64,000 bases of DNA from Colwellia sp. (GCA_020630795.1 JAHDIK010000006.1:148655-212654); one strand, 5' to 3'; shown: positions 37,415 through 48,161, counted from the stretch's first letter. The notes: generated by a model from the sequence alone, not told the origin. Program-made: numbers and translations.

Positions 37415-38869
37415 ATGAAATTTATTGTAAAGCTACAGTCTGAAATTACGATCAAGAGTAAGCCTGTTCGTAAGCGTTTTACTAAAATATTAGAATCTAA
37501 TGTTAAAAACGTTCTACGTCGTGTTGATGAGAAAATCACAACTCGCATGAACTGGGACAACATTGAAGTTAACTCGTCTAACGACTCTCCTGAAAACCGT
37601 GAAGCAGTAATTGAAACACTTAAGAGCATTCCTGGCATACCAATGTTTTTGGAAGTTCAGCAAACTGACTTTACCGATCTGCATAGCATTTTTGAAAAAA
37701 CGTTGGCAGTTCACGCTAAAAATATCGAAAACAAAACATTTTGCGTACGTGTAAAACGTTCTGGTAATCACGATTTTAACTCTATTAAAGTAGAGCAATA
37801 TGTAGGTGGTGGTTTAAATCAAAGTGTAGAAAGTGCAAAAGTTAAACTTAGCAAGCCAGAAGTTACGATTCATTTAGAAATTAAAAATGACAAACTTTTC
37901 ATCATAACCGAGCGCCATAAAGGGTTAGGTGGATTTCCTATCGCTACTCAAGAAGACGTTTTATCTTTAATGTCTGGTGGTTTCGACTCTGCTGTATCTA
38001 GCTTTCAAATGATCAAAAAGGGCGCACGTACTCATTACTGCTTCTTTAATTTAGGTGGCTCTGCACACGAAATTGGCGTTAAACAAGTTAGTTATTACTT
38101 ATGGAACAAGTTTGGTGCGTCTCATCGCGTTAAGTTCTTTGCTGTAGATTTTGAGCCTGTTGTCGCTGAAATTTTAGAGAAAGTTGAAAATGGCCAAATG
38201 GGCGTTGTACTCAAGCGTATGATGATGCGAGCAGCCGCTAAAATTGCTGAAAAAGGTAAAATTCAAGCGCTTGTTACCGGTGAAGCATTAGGGCAAGTGT
38301 CCAGCCAAACGTTAACTAACCTCAACGTTATCGATCGCGTAACAGACACATTAATTTTACGTCCACTAACAGCGTACGATAAGCAAGATATTATCGATAT
38401 AGCACGTGAAATAGGCACTGAAGACTTCTCTAAAACTATCCCTGAGTATTGTGGTGTTATTTCAAATAAACCGACAGTAAAAGCTGTTTTATCTAAAATT
38501 GAGAAAGAAGAGGGCAATTTTGATTTAGGTATTTTAGATAAAGTTGTTGAAGAAACACGAGTGTACGATATTCGTGATATAGCGACAGAAGCCGAAGCTG
38601 AAATTAAAGCGGTAGATATGGTGGATGAAATCAATGAAAAAGACGTTGTTATTGATATTCGAAGCCCTGAAGAAGAAGAAGCTAATCCGCTAGAAATTGA
38701 TGATATTGAAGTGATTCATATTCCATTTTATAAGCTTGCTTCGAAATTTGGTGATTTAGACAAAAACACAGAGTTTTTATTGTATTGTGACCAAGGAGTT
38801 ATGAGTAAACTTCAAGCCTTGTATTTACTTGATAACGGATTTACTAACGTAAAAGTTTATCGCCCGTAA
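37415..38869 (+). CDS. thiI: tRNA 4-thiouridine sulfurtransferase ThiI with rhodanese domain
   Basis: ThiI makes s4U8 in tRNA and donates sulfur for thiamine thiazole synthesis. The 484-residue protein has a ferredoxin-like/THUMP N-terminal part (1-165), the PP-loop [12 protein letters not shown], and a C-terminal rhodanese domain (about 385-484) with the persulfide Cys458 in [11 protein letters not shown]. The long form with rhodanese is the gammaproteobacterial type. It is monocistronic, near dxs, which also feeds thiamine synthesis. Confidence 0.95.
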   Translation: MKFIVKLQSEITIKSKPVRKRFTKILESNVKNVLRRVDEKITTRMNWDNIEVNSSNDSPENREAVIETLKSIPGIPMFLEVQQTDFTDLHSIFEKTLAVHAKNIENKTFCVRVKRSGNHDFNSIKVEQYVGGGLNQSVESAKVKLSKPEVTIHLEIKNDKLFIITERHKGLGGFPIATQEDVLSLMSGGFDSAVSSFQMIKKGARTHYCFFNLGGSAHEIGVKQVSYYLWNKFGASHRVKFFAVDFEPVVAEILEKVENGQMGVVLKRMMMRAAAKIAEKGKIQALVTGEALGQVSSQTLTNLNVIDRVTDTLILRPLTAYDKQDIIDIAREIGTEDFSKTIPEYCGVISNKPTVKAVLSKIEKEEGNFDLGILDKVVEETRVYDIRDIATEAEAEIKAVDMVDEINEKDVVIDIRSPEEEEANPLEIDDIEVIHIPFYKLASKFGDLDKNTEFLLYCDQGVMSKLQALYLLDNGFTNVKVYRP

Positions 38870-38926
38870 TTTGTTGTACGTACATGTAACTACTAATTAA
38901 TAATTGGTAAAGTGAAGTATATTTAA

Positions 38927-39904
38927 TTACCGAGTGGTCTTGGGGTGTAATGCTAAAACGCCTTGATACAGCTCGGTATTTTTTTGCGTGTTAATACCTA
39001 ATGCTTGCCCTTGGTGATGGATATAGCCATTTATGTATTCAATTTCTGTCATGCGATTTTCGAGTACATCACATCGCATCGAAGAGCTATTTTTTGCCGT
39101 TTTTTTCGCAACACCAATCACTGTGTTTTTTAAGGTTTCTTGATTAAGTGCTAAACCACTAGCCGCTGATACTTCTACTATTTCTGATAGTAATAAATCA
39201 ATGGTATTGTTGAATGTAATATCTGTAATTTTACCATTTTCAACATTAAACAACGCAGTTAACGGGTTAATCACACAGTTAATTGCAAGTTTGGTCCATT
39301 GTTTTTCTAATAACGTGTTGCACCAGCTTAAGGTTGGTAGTGCTTGGTTAAATAACGACGTAGTGTGGTTTATTAAGGTTTGAGGTGGACTGCCCAGCTG
39401 AACACCTAAGTCTGAAACTCCTACGCCCGTATGTGTAATTTTATTGTTAGCTGTTTTTAAACACCCGTGTGTGGTTAGCAAGTTCAAAATGTTGTGGTTT
39501 GCTAAGGCTTTTGAATATTGAGTATTCATAGCTCCTAAACCATTGTGCGACGTTATTATCAGTGTGTTTGGCGTTATAAGCGTAAATACTTCGTTAATAG
39601 CATCGTTAAGCTGGTAGCTTTTTACACATATTAAAATAATATCAAACGTGGCAGAGCATGGTTTGCTTAAACTTTCGTGTTGAGCGTTAAATTCGAAGCT
39701 TTGCGTAGGTATTACGCTGGTTTGTTGTTGCAAGTTAGTAAAATGAATTTCAGAAGGAACTTTGCGTCGAGAGCTCGATTGAAATAGATGAGTATTGGTA
39801 TGTGAACGAGTATTTAAGTATAGGTGACTGTACCAAAGTAAGCCTATTGCCCCTGCACCAACAATGAGTATGTTGGTTTTATTCAACAGCCCACTGTCGT
39901 TCAT
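38927..39904 (-). CDS. 2-dehydropantoate 2-reductase family protein (PanE-like)
   Basis: This 325-residue NADPH-dependent reductase begins NILIVGAGAIGLLWYSHL (nucleotide fold). KQWTKLAINCVINPLTALFNVENG holds the catalytic lysine and Asn contacts of the ketopantoate reductase C-domain. It overlaps the VanZ-like gene by 4 bases. A role in pantothenate synthesis is likely, but divergent PanE-like proteins of other function exist, so no firm symbol is given. Confidence 0.82.
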   Translation of the reverse strand: MNDSGLLNKTNILIVGAGAIGLLWYSHLYLNTRSHTNTHLFQSSSRRKVPSEIHFTNLQQQTSVIPTQSFEFNAQHESLSKPCSATFDIILICVKSYQLNDAINEVFTLITPNTLIITSHNGLGAMNTQYSKALANHNILNLLTTHGCLKTANNKITHTGVGVSDLGVQLGSPPQTLINHTTSLFNQALPTLSWCNTLLEKQWTKLAINCVINPLTALFNVENGKITDITFNNTIDLLLSEIVEVSAASGLALNQETLKNTVIGVAKKTAKNSSSMRCDVLENRMTEIEYINGYIHHQGQALGINTQKNTELYQGVLALHPKTTR

Positions 39905-40254
39905 ATAGTTTGCTTTCTACCGTAAACGACTACTGCCCATTTTATTAACACGAATGCTATTATGCCTACTGCATCGGCAACAAAATCCCTAAACTCACCA
40001 TTTCGAAACCCTAAATAATGCTGACCAACTTCCGTTAATGCGGAATAGAAAATCAACGCTATCGCTAAGTTTAATAACGGAAGCTTAACTAAACTACTTA
40101 GTACCCATGTTAAACAAAAAAATCCGATAAAGTGCCCAATACTGTCAATTTTAGTGAGCTGAAAAACTAACTCTCTCACATCGTCAGAGATAAAAATCAT
40201 AGAAGATGTGAATGCAATCAAAAGAAAGAAAAAAAGGTGATGCAGGTTTCTCAT
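39901..40254 (-). CDS. VanZ-like family membrane protein
   Basis: This 117-residue protein has four hydrophobic segments. KIDSIGHFIGFFCLTWVLS and LIFYSALTEVGQHYLGFRNGEFRDFVADAVGIIAF carry the His/Glu/Asp pattern of VanZ-like proteins. The ATG at 40254 (MRNLHHLFFF) is chosen over 40326, whose extra residues are not hydrophobic-leader-like. It is probably co-transcribed with the overlapping PanE-like gene. Function unknown. Confidence 0.75.
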   Translation of the reverse strand: MRNLHHLFFFLLIAFTSSMIFISDDVRELVFQLTKIDSIGHFIGFFCLTWVLSSLVKLPLLNLAIALIFYSALTEVGQHYLGFRNGEFRDFVADAVGIIAFVLIKWAVVVYGRKQTI

Positions 40255-40450
40255 AAAGTTAATAAAAATATGTGGAAATAGAGATGCTAAATCATAGCAC
40301 GAGCCAATAGCGTTACTCCATCGCAATTAGTAGTGGCTTAGAGCAAATAACGCATAAATTTTTTGAGTTGGCATAATTACCTTATTGGTAATCAAGAGTG
40401 ACGCTGGTATTATTTGATTATTGGAAAACATTTTTTAAAAGAGATTAATT

Positions 40451-40933
40451 ATGCCATCAATGGATATCGTGTCAGAAATCGACATGGAAGAAGTACGTAA
40501 CGCAACTGATAATACCGCGAGAGAATTAGACACTCGTTTTGATTTTAGAGGTGCAAATGCAAGCGTTGAATGGAAAAAACCAACGGTAGTGCTAAAAGCA
40601 GAAGCGGATTTTCAGTTAACACAACTTGTTACTATGTTGAGAGGGCAATTGGCTAAGCGTAGTATTGACGCCAAAGCGTTAACCTTATCTAAAGTAGAGC
40701 ATTCGGGTAAAACTTTCACGCAAACGGTTACTTTTCAAGAAGGTATTGAACAGCCGGTTGCTAAGAAAGTTGTAAAGCTTATTAAAGACAGTAAGTTGAA
40801 AGTGCAAGCGGCTATTCAAGGCGAACAAGTACGTGTTACCGGTAAAAAACGAGACGATCTGCAGTCAGTAATGAAACTTGTGAGAGAAGCTGAATTAGAG
40901 CAGTCTTTTCAATTTAATAACTTTAGAGACTAG
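40451..40933 (+). CDS. yajQ: YajQ family nucleotide-binding protein
   Basis: This 160-residue protein begins [34 protein letters not shown], which is diagnostic of the YajQ family, and ends [17 protein letters not shown]. Xanthomonas homologues bind cyclic di-GMP and act with a transcription factor; others bind nucleic acid or nucleotides. It stands alone with a terminator. Confidence 0.92.
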   Translation: MPSMDIVSEIDMEEVRNATDNTARELDTRFDFRGANASVEWKKPTVVLKAEADFQLTQLVTMLRGQLAKRSIDAKALTLSKVEHSGKTFTQTVTFQEGIEQPVAKKVVKLIKDSKLKVQAAIQGEQVRVTGKKRDDLQSVMKLVREAELEQSFQFNNFRD

Positions 40934-41015
40934 TTTTAACGTTTACCGCTGAATTAAGTGCGTTTAATTTTGCGTGCTAACTAGCGGTTTCTTTACAGTT
41001 AACTGCTTTATTTTT

Positions 41016-41050
41016 ATGCACAACGTAACTCGAATTGCGTTGTGCATTTT
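41016..41050 (+). terminator. Terminator after yajQ
   Basis: ATGCACAACG and CGTTGTGCAT form a 10-bp stem with a 12-base loop, followed by TTT and AT-rich sequence. The next 240 bases up to 41290 are AT-rich and presumably hold the transporter promoter. Confidence 0.7.
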
Positions 41051-41290
41051 ATTTGCCTGAATATTAACTTTAGGCTTTTTTCTTTGATCATAACGCGTTT
41101 TTTAAAGCAACTTACTCCATATCTATCAGTATCTTACTTATTCTGTAAACCTAGTTTAGTATGAAAATCTTTACGATTAAAATTGTCTGAAATTTGTCAT
41201 TTGAACGGAATTTTTAAATTAACACTGTTGTTTTGAAGATACTTTAAGTAAATTACTTCGATATGATACTAATAAAAAAGATAAACGTTC

Positions 41291-42640
41291 ATGGCAGGTT
41301 CTAGAGGCGGCTTTAGCTCGCGACTCGGTTTTATAATGGCTGCAGCAGGTTCTGCTGTGGGCTTAGGAAATATCTGGGGATTCCCGACACAAACGGCGAG
41401 CAATGGTGGTGCTGCGTTTGTATTCATGTATTTAATACTCGCATTTTGTTTGGCATATCCTGCCTTTATGGCTGAGATTTTAATTGGTAGATTTGGACAA
41501 GCAAATGCGGTTACTTCTCTTCAGAAAATGTCTCGCACTGTATTTCAAAAACGTTTTGCATTTGTTGTAGGTTTTGGCGGTATTATTTGTGCAGCGTTAA
41601 TTTTAAGTTTTTACGGAATAGTCGCTGGTTGGATGATGGCTCATACTATCGAGCCAATAGCTAAGTTAGTGGGCAGCGATGCCACAGCAAACTGGCTTGT
41701 GTCTTTCTCATTTGTTCGTAATCTTGTTTTTACTGCATTATTTGTTGGGTTGACAATATTCATTATTTCTCGTGGTGTAGAAGAGGGCATTGAAAAGTGG
41801 TCGAAGCGCTTAATGCCTATGATGCTAACGTTATTAGTGTTGTTAATCGGCTATGTAATGACCTTAGAGGGTGCAAGTGAAGGGTTAAATGCTTATTTAA
41901 ACCCAGACTTTTCTCGAGTATTAGAGCCAAGTTTACTATTAAGTGCATTGGGACAAGCGTTTTTCTCATTATCACTTGGTACAAGTGTTATGGTGATTTA
42001 TGGCTCTTATATTTCAAAGAAAGAAAATATGGTGACGTTAGGAGCACAGGTTACGCTTATTGATGTGTCTATCGCATTTTTAGCGGGCTTACTGATTATT
42101 CCTGCAATGTATGTAGCGCAGGCGCAAGGCGTACAGATTTTTGCGGCTGACGGTAGCTTATTATCTGAAGACACTTTGGTATTCACTGTATTGCCAAGCT
42201 TATTCACAAGTATGGGCAGTGTAGGCGCGTTCATTGCTATTGGCTTTTTTGCGCTAATGTCTATCGCTGCACTTACTTCATCTATCTCTATGCTTGAAGG
42301 CCCTGTGTCGTATGTAGTTGAGCGTCATAATGTTGAACGTAAAAAAGCGTCGACTTACATTGGTATTGGTATTTTCTTCCTAAGCGTTTTAATTATGGCT
42401 AATTTCTCTACCTTGTTTGGTTTAGTTATTACTATCTCCACTAAGTATGGACAGCCGATTGTAGCCATGTTGTGTTGTGTTTTTGTTGGATGGATTTGGC
42501 AGAGAAACTCTTTACTACAAGAGTTAAAAGAAGGGCATCAGCTTGTAGAAGAGGGGATTTTCTGGAAAATTTGGCCTATTTACACCAAGGTAGTTTGCCC
42601 TGCGGCAATTGGTATGGTGTTTTTACATTCGCTAAGTTAA
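41291..42640 (+). CDS. Neurotransmitter:sodium symporter (SNF) family transporter
   Basis: This 449-residue, roughly 11-12-helix Na+-coupled transporter is of the LeuT fold. SSRLGFIMAAAGSAVGLGNIWGFPTQTASNGGAAF is the signature of helix 1 with the unwound Na+/substrate site, and FSLSLGTSVMVIYGSYISKK is helix 6. Substrate is probably an amino acid or related amine. It ends in a strong terminator shared with thioredoxin. Confidence 0.9.
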   Translation: MAGSRGGFSSRLGFIMAAAGSAVGLGNIWGFPTQTASNGGAAFVFMYLILAFCLAYPAFMAEILIGRFGQANAVTSLQKMSRTVFQKRFAFVVGFGGIICAALILSFYGIVAGWMMAHTIEPIAKLVGSDATANWLVSFSFVRNLVFTALFVGLTIFIISRGVEEGIEKWSKRLMPMMLTLLVLLIGYVMTLEGASEGLNAYLNPDFSRVLEPSLLLSALGQAFFSLSLGTSVMVIYGSYISKKENMVTLGAQVTLIDVSIAFLAGLLIIPAMYVAQAQGVQIFAADGSLLSEDTLVFTVLPSLFTSMGSVGAFIAIGFFALMSIAALTSSISMLEGPVSYVVERHNVERKKASTYIGIGIFFLSVLIMANFSTLFGLVITISTKYGQPIVAMLCCVFVGWIWQRNSLLQELKEGHQLVEEGIFWKIWPIYTKVVCPAAIGMVFLHSLS

Positions 42641-42657
42641 TGAGCAAATTTTTGATA

Positions 42658-42689
42658 TTAAAAAAGGTAGTGAATTCACTACCTTTTTT
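42658..42689. terminator. Bidirectional terminator between transporter and thioredoxin genes
   Basis: AAAAAAGGTAGTGAATTC reads as a near-perfect inverted repeat into GAATTCACTACCTTTTTTT, sharing its central bases. A and T tracts flank it, fitting the two convergent genes. Confidence 0.88.
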
Positions 42690-42743
42690 TGTGTCAGGAG
42701 TTAATTTTCAACGCCTGATAATACTGTTGGTTAATTGATTAAA

Positions 42744-43055
42744 TTAAGCAACAAACTCTTTTAATTGAGTTAATGATAAAGCGCCAACTTTAGTTGCTGC
42801 TAACTCACCATCTTTGAATAAAAGTAAAGTAGGGATACCACGGATACCAAACTTAGTCATTAATTCTTGAGCGTTATCAGCATCAACTTTAACAATTTTA
42901 AGGTCATCTTTTTCAGTAGAAAGCTGATCTAAAAGAGGAGCGATCATTTTACAAGGACCACACCATTCTGCGAAAAAGTCTACTAAAACAGCACCTTGGT
43001 GTGCGTTAACTTCTTGTTCAAAATCTTCAGCGTTGATTACTCTTACGTTACTCAT
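42744..43055 (-). CDS. trxA: Thioredoxin
   Basis: This 103-residue protein has the redox site FFAEWCGPCKMIAPLL and the cis-proline segment GIRGIPTLLLF. Cytosolic disulfide reduction with thioredoxin reductase is expected. It is divergent from a LysR regulator that begins 114 bases away, so control by that regulator is possible but unproven. A separate main trxA may exist elsewhere. Confidence 0.92.
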   Translation of the reverse strand: MSNVRVINAEDFEQEVNAHQGAVLVDFFAEWCGPCKMIAPLLDQLSTEKDDLKIVKVDADNAQELMTKFGIRGIPTLLLFKDGELAATKVGALSLTQLKEFVA

Positions 43056-43168
43056 TGTACTTCTCTTTTTAAATATGGTTATTTGAGAGCGCAGTGTATC
43101 GGGTTTGCTTTTTATTGTATAGATAGGTTTAATAGGATTTATTGTTCTATTTATGAGACAAAAGAAAA

Positions 43169-44047
43169 ATGCTTAACCTAGATGACCTTATTTTGTTTTC
43201 TACGATTATTGATTCTGGATCTTTAACTCAAGCGTCAAAAAAAATGGGAGTGCCAAAATCAAAACTGAGTCGACGTTTGGCTAATCTTGAGGCTGAGTTG
43301 GGTTATCAATTACTGGTGAGAACAACAAGAAAGCAGGAGCTGACTGAAAGTGGTATGTTGCTTTATCGCTCGTGTAAACCGCATTTAGAGGCTTTAAGTA
43401 ACGTTGAAAATGATCTCCATGAATTAAATACCACCCCTAAAGGTACGTTGAATATTCTCTTACCAATAGAGTTTTTTAATCAGGTAATTAGTACTATTGT
43501 TACTAACTACGCGAAGCAATATCCCGATGTTATTGTTCAATGTAGTCATTACTCTTCGGAGCTACCTGAAGAGAATTATCATTACGACCTTATTTTTGTT
43601 TTGCATGAGAATGACTTAGCTAATACTACATGGGTAGGTAAGCAACTATTAAGTTTTCCGCAGTCTATTTACGCAGGTGTTGATTATGATACTCAGCACC
43701 TTCAAGTACCCGAAGATCTTGAGAAGGAACACTGCATTACGTCTAACGTTAATGCGCAATGGTTATTTCGAGATAAACGAAAAATTCAGCTGATTTCAGT
43801 TAAAGAAAAAATGGTGCTTTCAAGCCCACAAATGCGATTGGAAGCTACTTCACAACATCTTGGTGTTGCGAAATTGCCAGACTATTTATGTCAATCAAAT
43901 GGACAACTATTGAATGTGAAACGCATTCAGTTAAGTAAAGATCCAGTCGCATTAAAGTTAACTGTGTTATATCAGAGCAGAAGTATTGCGTTTAAAACAC
44001 GTAAGTTTTTAGAGTATTTTCAATCAAATATTGGTTGTTTAACATAA
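43169..44047 (+). CDS. LysR-family transcriptional regulator
   Basis: This 292-residue regulator has an N-terminal helix-turn-helix (DLILFSTIIDSGSLTQASKKMGVPKSKLSRRLANLEAELGYQLLVRTTR) and a periplasmic-binding-like effector domain from about residue 90. It belongs to the CrgA/AaeR-like group by its style. Divergent from thioredoxin; effector and targets unknown. Confidence 0.88.
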   Translation: MLNLDDLILFSTIIDSGSLTQASKKMGVPKSKLSRRLANLEAELGYQLLVRTTRKQELTESGMLLYRSCKPHLEALSNVENDLHELNTTPKGTLNILLPIEFFNQVISTIVTNYAKQYPDVIVQCSHYSSELPEENYHYDLIFVLHENDLANTTWVGKQLLSFPQSIYAGVDYDTQHLQVPEDLEKEHCITSNVNAQWLFRDKRKIQLISVKEKMVLSSPQMRLEATSQHLGVAKLPDYLCQSNGQLLNVKRIQLSKDPVALKLTVLYQSRSIAFKTRKFLEYFQSNIGCLT

Positions 44048-44093
44048 AGCATTTGCTGGACATAAAAAGGTAATTTATAGACTGGCGAGGTTT

Positions 44094-44801
44094 CTATATT
44101 TTAGGCCAGTTTATCTCCCAAGGGTTACCTTGCTCTGCGAGTGATGTTTTTAATGGTTGCGTTAGAAAGTGTTCGCCTGATGTTGGACTATGTAAGTATT
44201 GGTAACGCTTGTCTTTGTACATAAAGTCTAAACCGTAAGCATGTAAATACCCTCTATCAAACTTAGTATTGCTGGCGTTAGGGTAATAAATGTCATCCCC
44301 AATAATTGGTGCGCCAACACTGTTTAACGCGACTCTAATTTGATGGGTTTTACCCGAGTGTGGTTTAACAATAAACAACCGTAGTCCGTTACCTAATCCG
44401 TATGACATAAACTGCGTAATGGCAGGTTTTTTAGTTGTTCGTAAAAGCTTCCAAGCACTGCGACGACTTTTGATCATGTCGCCTTTTATCATTCCTTGCT
44501 TTTTCTTGGGCTTTTTATCGCTTAGTGCGAGGTAGTATTTTTGAATAGTGTGAGTGTCAAATAAGGTTTGAAATTCACGCGCTGCATTTAAAGATTTGGC
44601 AAATATTACTAACCCAGACGTCATTTTGTCTAAACGATGCACAGGAAAAAGATTTTCACATGCTAATGATGATTTAACGTGATTAAAGAATCCGTGCCCT
44701 AAATCGCCTTCATCATGAAAATTAGCACCAGCTGGTTTACCCACAATAATAAAGTCAGGTTGTTCATCAACAATTACAAATGATGTGTTTGAATTGTTCA
44801 T
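44094..44801 (-). CDS. RluA-family pseudouridine synthase
   Basis: This 235-residue enzyme has the catalytic motif PVHRLDKMTSGLVIFAKS (Asp in HRLDK) and the HSGKTHQIRVALNSVGAPIIGDDIY region. There is no S4 domain, so it is a compact RluA/TruC-like type. Its RNA target cannot be deduced. The ATG overlaps the NhaC-like stop by one base. Confidence 0.85.
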   Translation of the reverse strand: MNNSNTSFVIVDEQPDFIIVGKPAGANFHDEGDLGHGFFNHVKSSLACENLFPVHRLDKMTSGLVIFAKSLNAAREFQTLFDTHTIQKYYLALSDKKPKKKQGMIKGDMIKSRRSAWKLLRTTKKPAITQFMSYGLGNGLRLFIVKPHSGKTHQIRVALNSVGAPIIGDDIYYPNASNTKFDRGYLHAYGLDFMYKDKRYQYLHSPTSGEHFLTQPLKTSLAEQGNPWEINWPKI

Positions 44802-46162
44802 TAAGATAAGTTTAGTCCAATCAATACGTATACTACCAACGTGATAAACGCACCAAACAATGCATAAGGTAATTGTGTTTTAACGTGTTCAAAGTGGTCG
44901 CATCCGCTGGCTATAGAGGCGACTACAGTTGTGTCTGATATTGGAGATGCATGGTCGCCAAATATTCCACCACCTAAAACAGCAGCAACGAGAAACTCAA
45001 CAGGTAGCCCACTTTGTTGTGCGATAGGCACTGCGATAGGCACCAATATAGCAAAGGTTCCCCATGACGTACCCGTAGCGAATGCCATAATACCAGCAGC
45101 GATAAAGAGAATAGGCGCCATTAGAATAAGTGGTAACTCTACATTTAATAACTGACTAACATAAACTCCTGTTCCCAGCGCTTTTATTGCGGTACCAAAG
45201 GCAAACGAAAGAATGAGTATAGCAACGGCAGGAAACATTTTTTTCATACCATTTATAGAAGTGCTTAGCACTTGTTTGGTGGTTAACAATTTATTGCCCA
45301 ACACCAAAACAATGAGTAACAGTAAGGCAGTAACGATAGACCAAAATACAGAAAACGACCCCGAACCTTTTCGAAAGTCACCATTACCAGTAATAAATAA
45401 AAGCGTTATGGTAAGTAGTAATAAGGTTAATAATGGAAACCAAACAATATAAGCAGGCGCTGTTTTTTCTATAGTGTTAGGCTCATTGTTAGTTATTGAT
45501 TTAGCAAATTTAAGTGGGCCAAATAATTTTCCTGTATACGCTGTGTAATATGCCATAACAACCGCAATAATCGCGTAAATATTATAGCCAATTGTACCAA
45601 TGAGAATACCTACAGGATCGTCAAAACTGTAGCCATCTAAAAGCCCTAAAACATAAGCTCCCCAGCCATTGATTAAAAATAAAATACTAATTGGCGCACA
45701 AGTAGAGTCAATTAGGTATGCGAGCTTTGCTCGGCTTAAGCCGTGTTTGTCGAACAATTTTTGGCTTGCCATGCCCGCTGTAAACATACTGAGGTTAGTA
45801 TCGGTAAAAATACTTGTGCCTATAACGGTTGGTAGTATTGCAGCATGACGTTGGTTTTTTACTAAACGCAGCTTTGCCAAACTTTCAATAAACCCATTTA
45901 CCGCACCTGACTGATTCATTAACGCGACTAAAGCCCCAATTAACAAACTAAAACTTACAATATAGGTGTTACCTAACGACGAAAAAACATTCACAATTCC
46001 CATGCCGCTGTCGATTACACCAGCGATTGGGTTTGCTTGGTTTATCATTAAATAACAAAGTACCAATCCAGAAAACAGTGCAAATAATGCGTTTTTTCTC
46101 CACACGGCTATGATTATGGCTACAAGTGGAGGAAGTAGGCTTAGGGCACTGTCTTGCATTGA
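44801..46162 (-). CDS. NhaC family Na+/H+ antiporter-type transporter
   Basis: This 453-residue membrane protein has about 11-12 hydrophobic segments. TSIFTDTNLSMFTAGMAS and FGDHASPISDTTVVASIASGCDHFEHV are family signatures. Some NhaC-type proteins exchange organic acids or amino acids instead of protons alone, so the substrate is open. ATG 46162 (MQDSALSLLPPL) fits homologue starts; 46171 and 46234 are alternative starts. It is coupled by TAATG to the pseudouridine synthase gene. Confidence 0.82.
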   Translation of the reverse strand, partial: SMQDSALSLLPPLVAIIIAVWRKNALFALFSGLVLCYLMINQANPIAGVIDSGMGIVNVFSSLGNTYIVSFSLLIGALVALMNQSGAVNGFIESLAKLRLVKNQRHAAILPTVIGTSIFTDTNLSMFTAGMASQKLFDKHGLSRAKLAYLIDSTCAPISILFLINGWGAYVLGLLDGYSFDDPVGILIGTIGYNIYAIIAVVMAYYTAYTGKLFGPLKFAKSITNNEPNTIEKTAPAYIVWFPLLTLLLLTITLLFITGNGDFRKGSGSFSVFWSIVTALLLLIVLVLGNKLLTTKQVLSTSINGMKKMFPAVAILILSFAFGTAIKALGTGVYVSQLLNVELPLILMAPILFIAAGIMAFATGTSWGTFAILVPIAVPIAQQSGLPVEFLVAAVLGGGIFGDHASPISDTTVVASIASGCDHFEHVKTQLPYALFGAFITLVVYVLIGLNLS

Positions 46163-46451
46163 TACGAGCATAAATATTTGAACTATTATTGATTTAATTG
46201 TGGAGAACTTTACCGAAAGCCCCGCAAAATGCAATCTTGGTTATAATCTAAATCAATAAATTGTAATTAAATATTTACTTAAGCTAACTATTTTGTAATA
46301 GGTTGGTATGATGTGCGGTCTTGATAGGTTGCTAACTTAATCTGATAAAGGAATAAGTTATGTGATTAATTCATTGTTTCAGGATTGAAAATCAAAAATC
46401 TATCCTCAAATATGTTTCATTAACTCTTGCGTGCAACGCATAGGAATCATT

Positions 46452-48023
46452 TTGACATTATCTTTAAATGAGTATGTTTCTGTTTTTAGCGAAAGCGCTA
46501 ATTTATCTTCTTTAACTGGTTTTGGGCGAGGTATTGAGCGAGAAGCATTACGTGTTTTAGCTGAAGGTCGCTTGTCTGAAAAGCCTCATTATTACAACTT
46601 AGGCTCAGCGTTAACGAATCCATATATAACAACGGATTATTCCGAAACCTTACTTGAATTTATAACACCAGTTACTTCATCTCCAGAAGAAGCGATTGCA
46701 CATTTACAAGACATTCAAAAATTCACACTAAGTCAAATTGATGGTGAATTGCTGTGGCCTATGAGTATGCCTTGTTTTGTAAACGACGCAGATAAAATTC
46801 CATTGGCTCAATATGGTTCATCTAATATTGGCACAATGAAAACAGTGTATCGTCAAGGATTAAAAAATCGTTACGGTAGTATGATGCAGGTAATTTCGGG
46901 CATTCATTTTAATTTTTCATTTACAGAACAATTTTGGAATGTTTTACAATCTGCTGAAAATAACAATCAAAAACAAAGTGATTTCATATCAGATCGTTAT
47001 TTCATGTTGTTACGAAATTACAAACGTTACTGTTGGTTGATTCCTTATTTATACGGGAGTTCTCCGAGTATTTGTAGTTCGTTTTTACAAAATAAACCAC
47101 ATCAGTTGCCTTTTAAAAAATCCCCTAAAGGGTATTTATACCTTGAACATGCAACGTCTTTGCGTATGAGTGACTTAGGCTATACGAATAATGAACAGTC
47201 ATCTTTGCATATTTGTTATAACAATTTAGAAGGGTATGTAGACGGCGTAAAAAATGCGATTAACCTAGCGTCAGATGAATTTGCAAAAATAGGTGTAAAA
47301 GTTAACGGCGCTTATCAGCAGTTAAACAGCAACGTTTTACAGATTGAAAATGAGCTGTATGCGCCTATTCGACCTAAACGTGTTGCAAAGTCAGGTGAAA
47401 AGCCGTCTGAAGCGCTTCAAGACAGAGGAGTAGAATACATTGAGGTACGAGCTATAGATGTAAACCCTTTTGTTGACACCGGCATAAGCACCGAGCAAGT
47501 TTACTTCTTAGATATATTTTTAACCTATTGTGCGTTGAAAGATCACGGAACACTGAATTGTGAGCAGCAAAACGTATATGAAAAGAATATGGATGAGGTT
47601 GTTTTACGTGGACGTGATGAAAGCCTGTTATTAACAGACGAAGATACCAATAAGTCGGTTAAAGCATGGGGTAATGAAATATTTGATGAGCTATTAGCTA
47701 TTGCTAGCTTGTTAGACAAGGCTAATGGTACAAGTAAATATCAAGAAGTGTTGTCTATTGAGCGAGCTAAAATTAATGATCCTAAGCTTACACCTTCGGC
47801 AAAAATATTAAATTTACTCGTTGAACAACAAAAAAGTTTAACTCAAGTGTCATTAGGTATGGCGCAACAGTATCGAGATTCATTGTTATCTCAACCCTAT
47901 CAAACGTATAGCGAAGAGGTATTTGTAGATAGTGCTGAAAAATCACATGTTGAACAGTCGGCTATTGAAAAATCAGATTCAGTGTCTTTTGACGAATTTC
48001 TAGCGGATTACTTTAGTAAATAA
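46452..48023 (+). CDS. gshA: Glutamate-cysteine ligase GshA (TTG start)
   Basis: First step of glutathione synthesis. The protein is about 523 residues. GFGRGIEREALRV at the N-terminus, TDYSETLLEFITP, and GIHFNFSF are active-site segments of the proteobacterial GshA family, with VEYIEVRAIDVNPF further on. No ATG is available near the family start. TTG at 46452 is preceded by AGGAAT at good spacing and gives MTLSLNEY; GTG at 46431 is the alternative. It is followed by the small-RNA region. Confidence 0.92.
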   Translation: MTLSLNEYVSVFSESANLSSLTGFGRGIEREALRVLAEGRLSEKPHYYNLGSALTNPYITTDYSETLLEFITPVTSSPEEAIAHLQDIQKFTLSQIDGELLWPMSMPCFVNDADKIPLAQYGSSNIGTMKTVYRQGLKNRYGSMMQVISGIHFNFSFTEQFWNVLQSAENNNQKQSDFISDRYFMLLRNYKRYCWLIPYLYGSSPSICSSFLQNKPHQLPFKKSPKGYLYLEHATSLRMSDLGYTNNEQSSLHICYNNLEGYVDGVKNAINLASDEFAKIGVKVNGAYQQLNSNVLQIENELYAPIRPKRVAKSGEKPSEALQDRGVEYIEVRAIDVNPFVDTGISTEQVYFLDIFLTYCALKDHGTLNCEQQNVYEKNMDEVVLRGRDESLLLTDEDTNKSVKAWGNEIFDELLAIASLLDKANGTSKYQEVLSIERAKINDPKLTPSAKILNLLVEQQKSLTQVSLGMAQQYRDSLLSQPYQTYSEEVFVDSAEKSHVEQSAIEKSDSVSFDEFLADYFSK

Positions 48024-48161
48024 GCTGTATTTTATTATATTGTTATTAGAAAACTTTAGGGCTTTCTAGTAACAATGTAGTTTGTTTTATGTCTTTTCTA
48101 TTATTTTTTTTCTTCTCAATATACCGTTTTTTCACGTTGTTTTTGATTTTATTTTCCGCAT
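48024..48161. other. Intergenic stretch after gshA
   Basis: AT-rich, with T-rich runs but no clear plus-strand terminator for gshA. It borders the two minus-strand units described below; together 48024-48523 is a 500-base region with no protein gene. Confidence 0.5.

Noticed and set aside
40384..40395. TTGGTA-type operator before yajQ
   Set aside because: A lone half-site without a second arm, in AT-rich sequence and far from the alginate locus; expected by chance.
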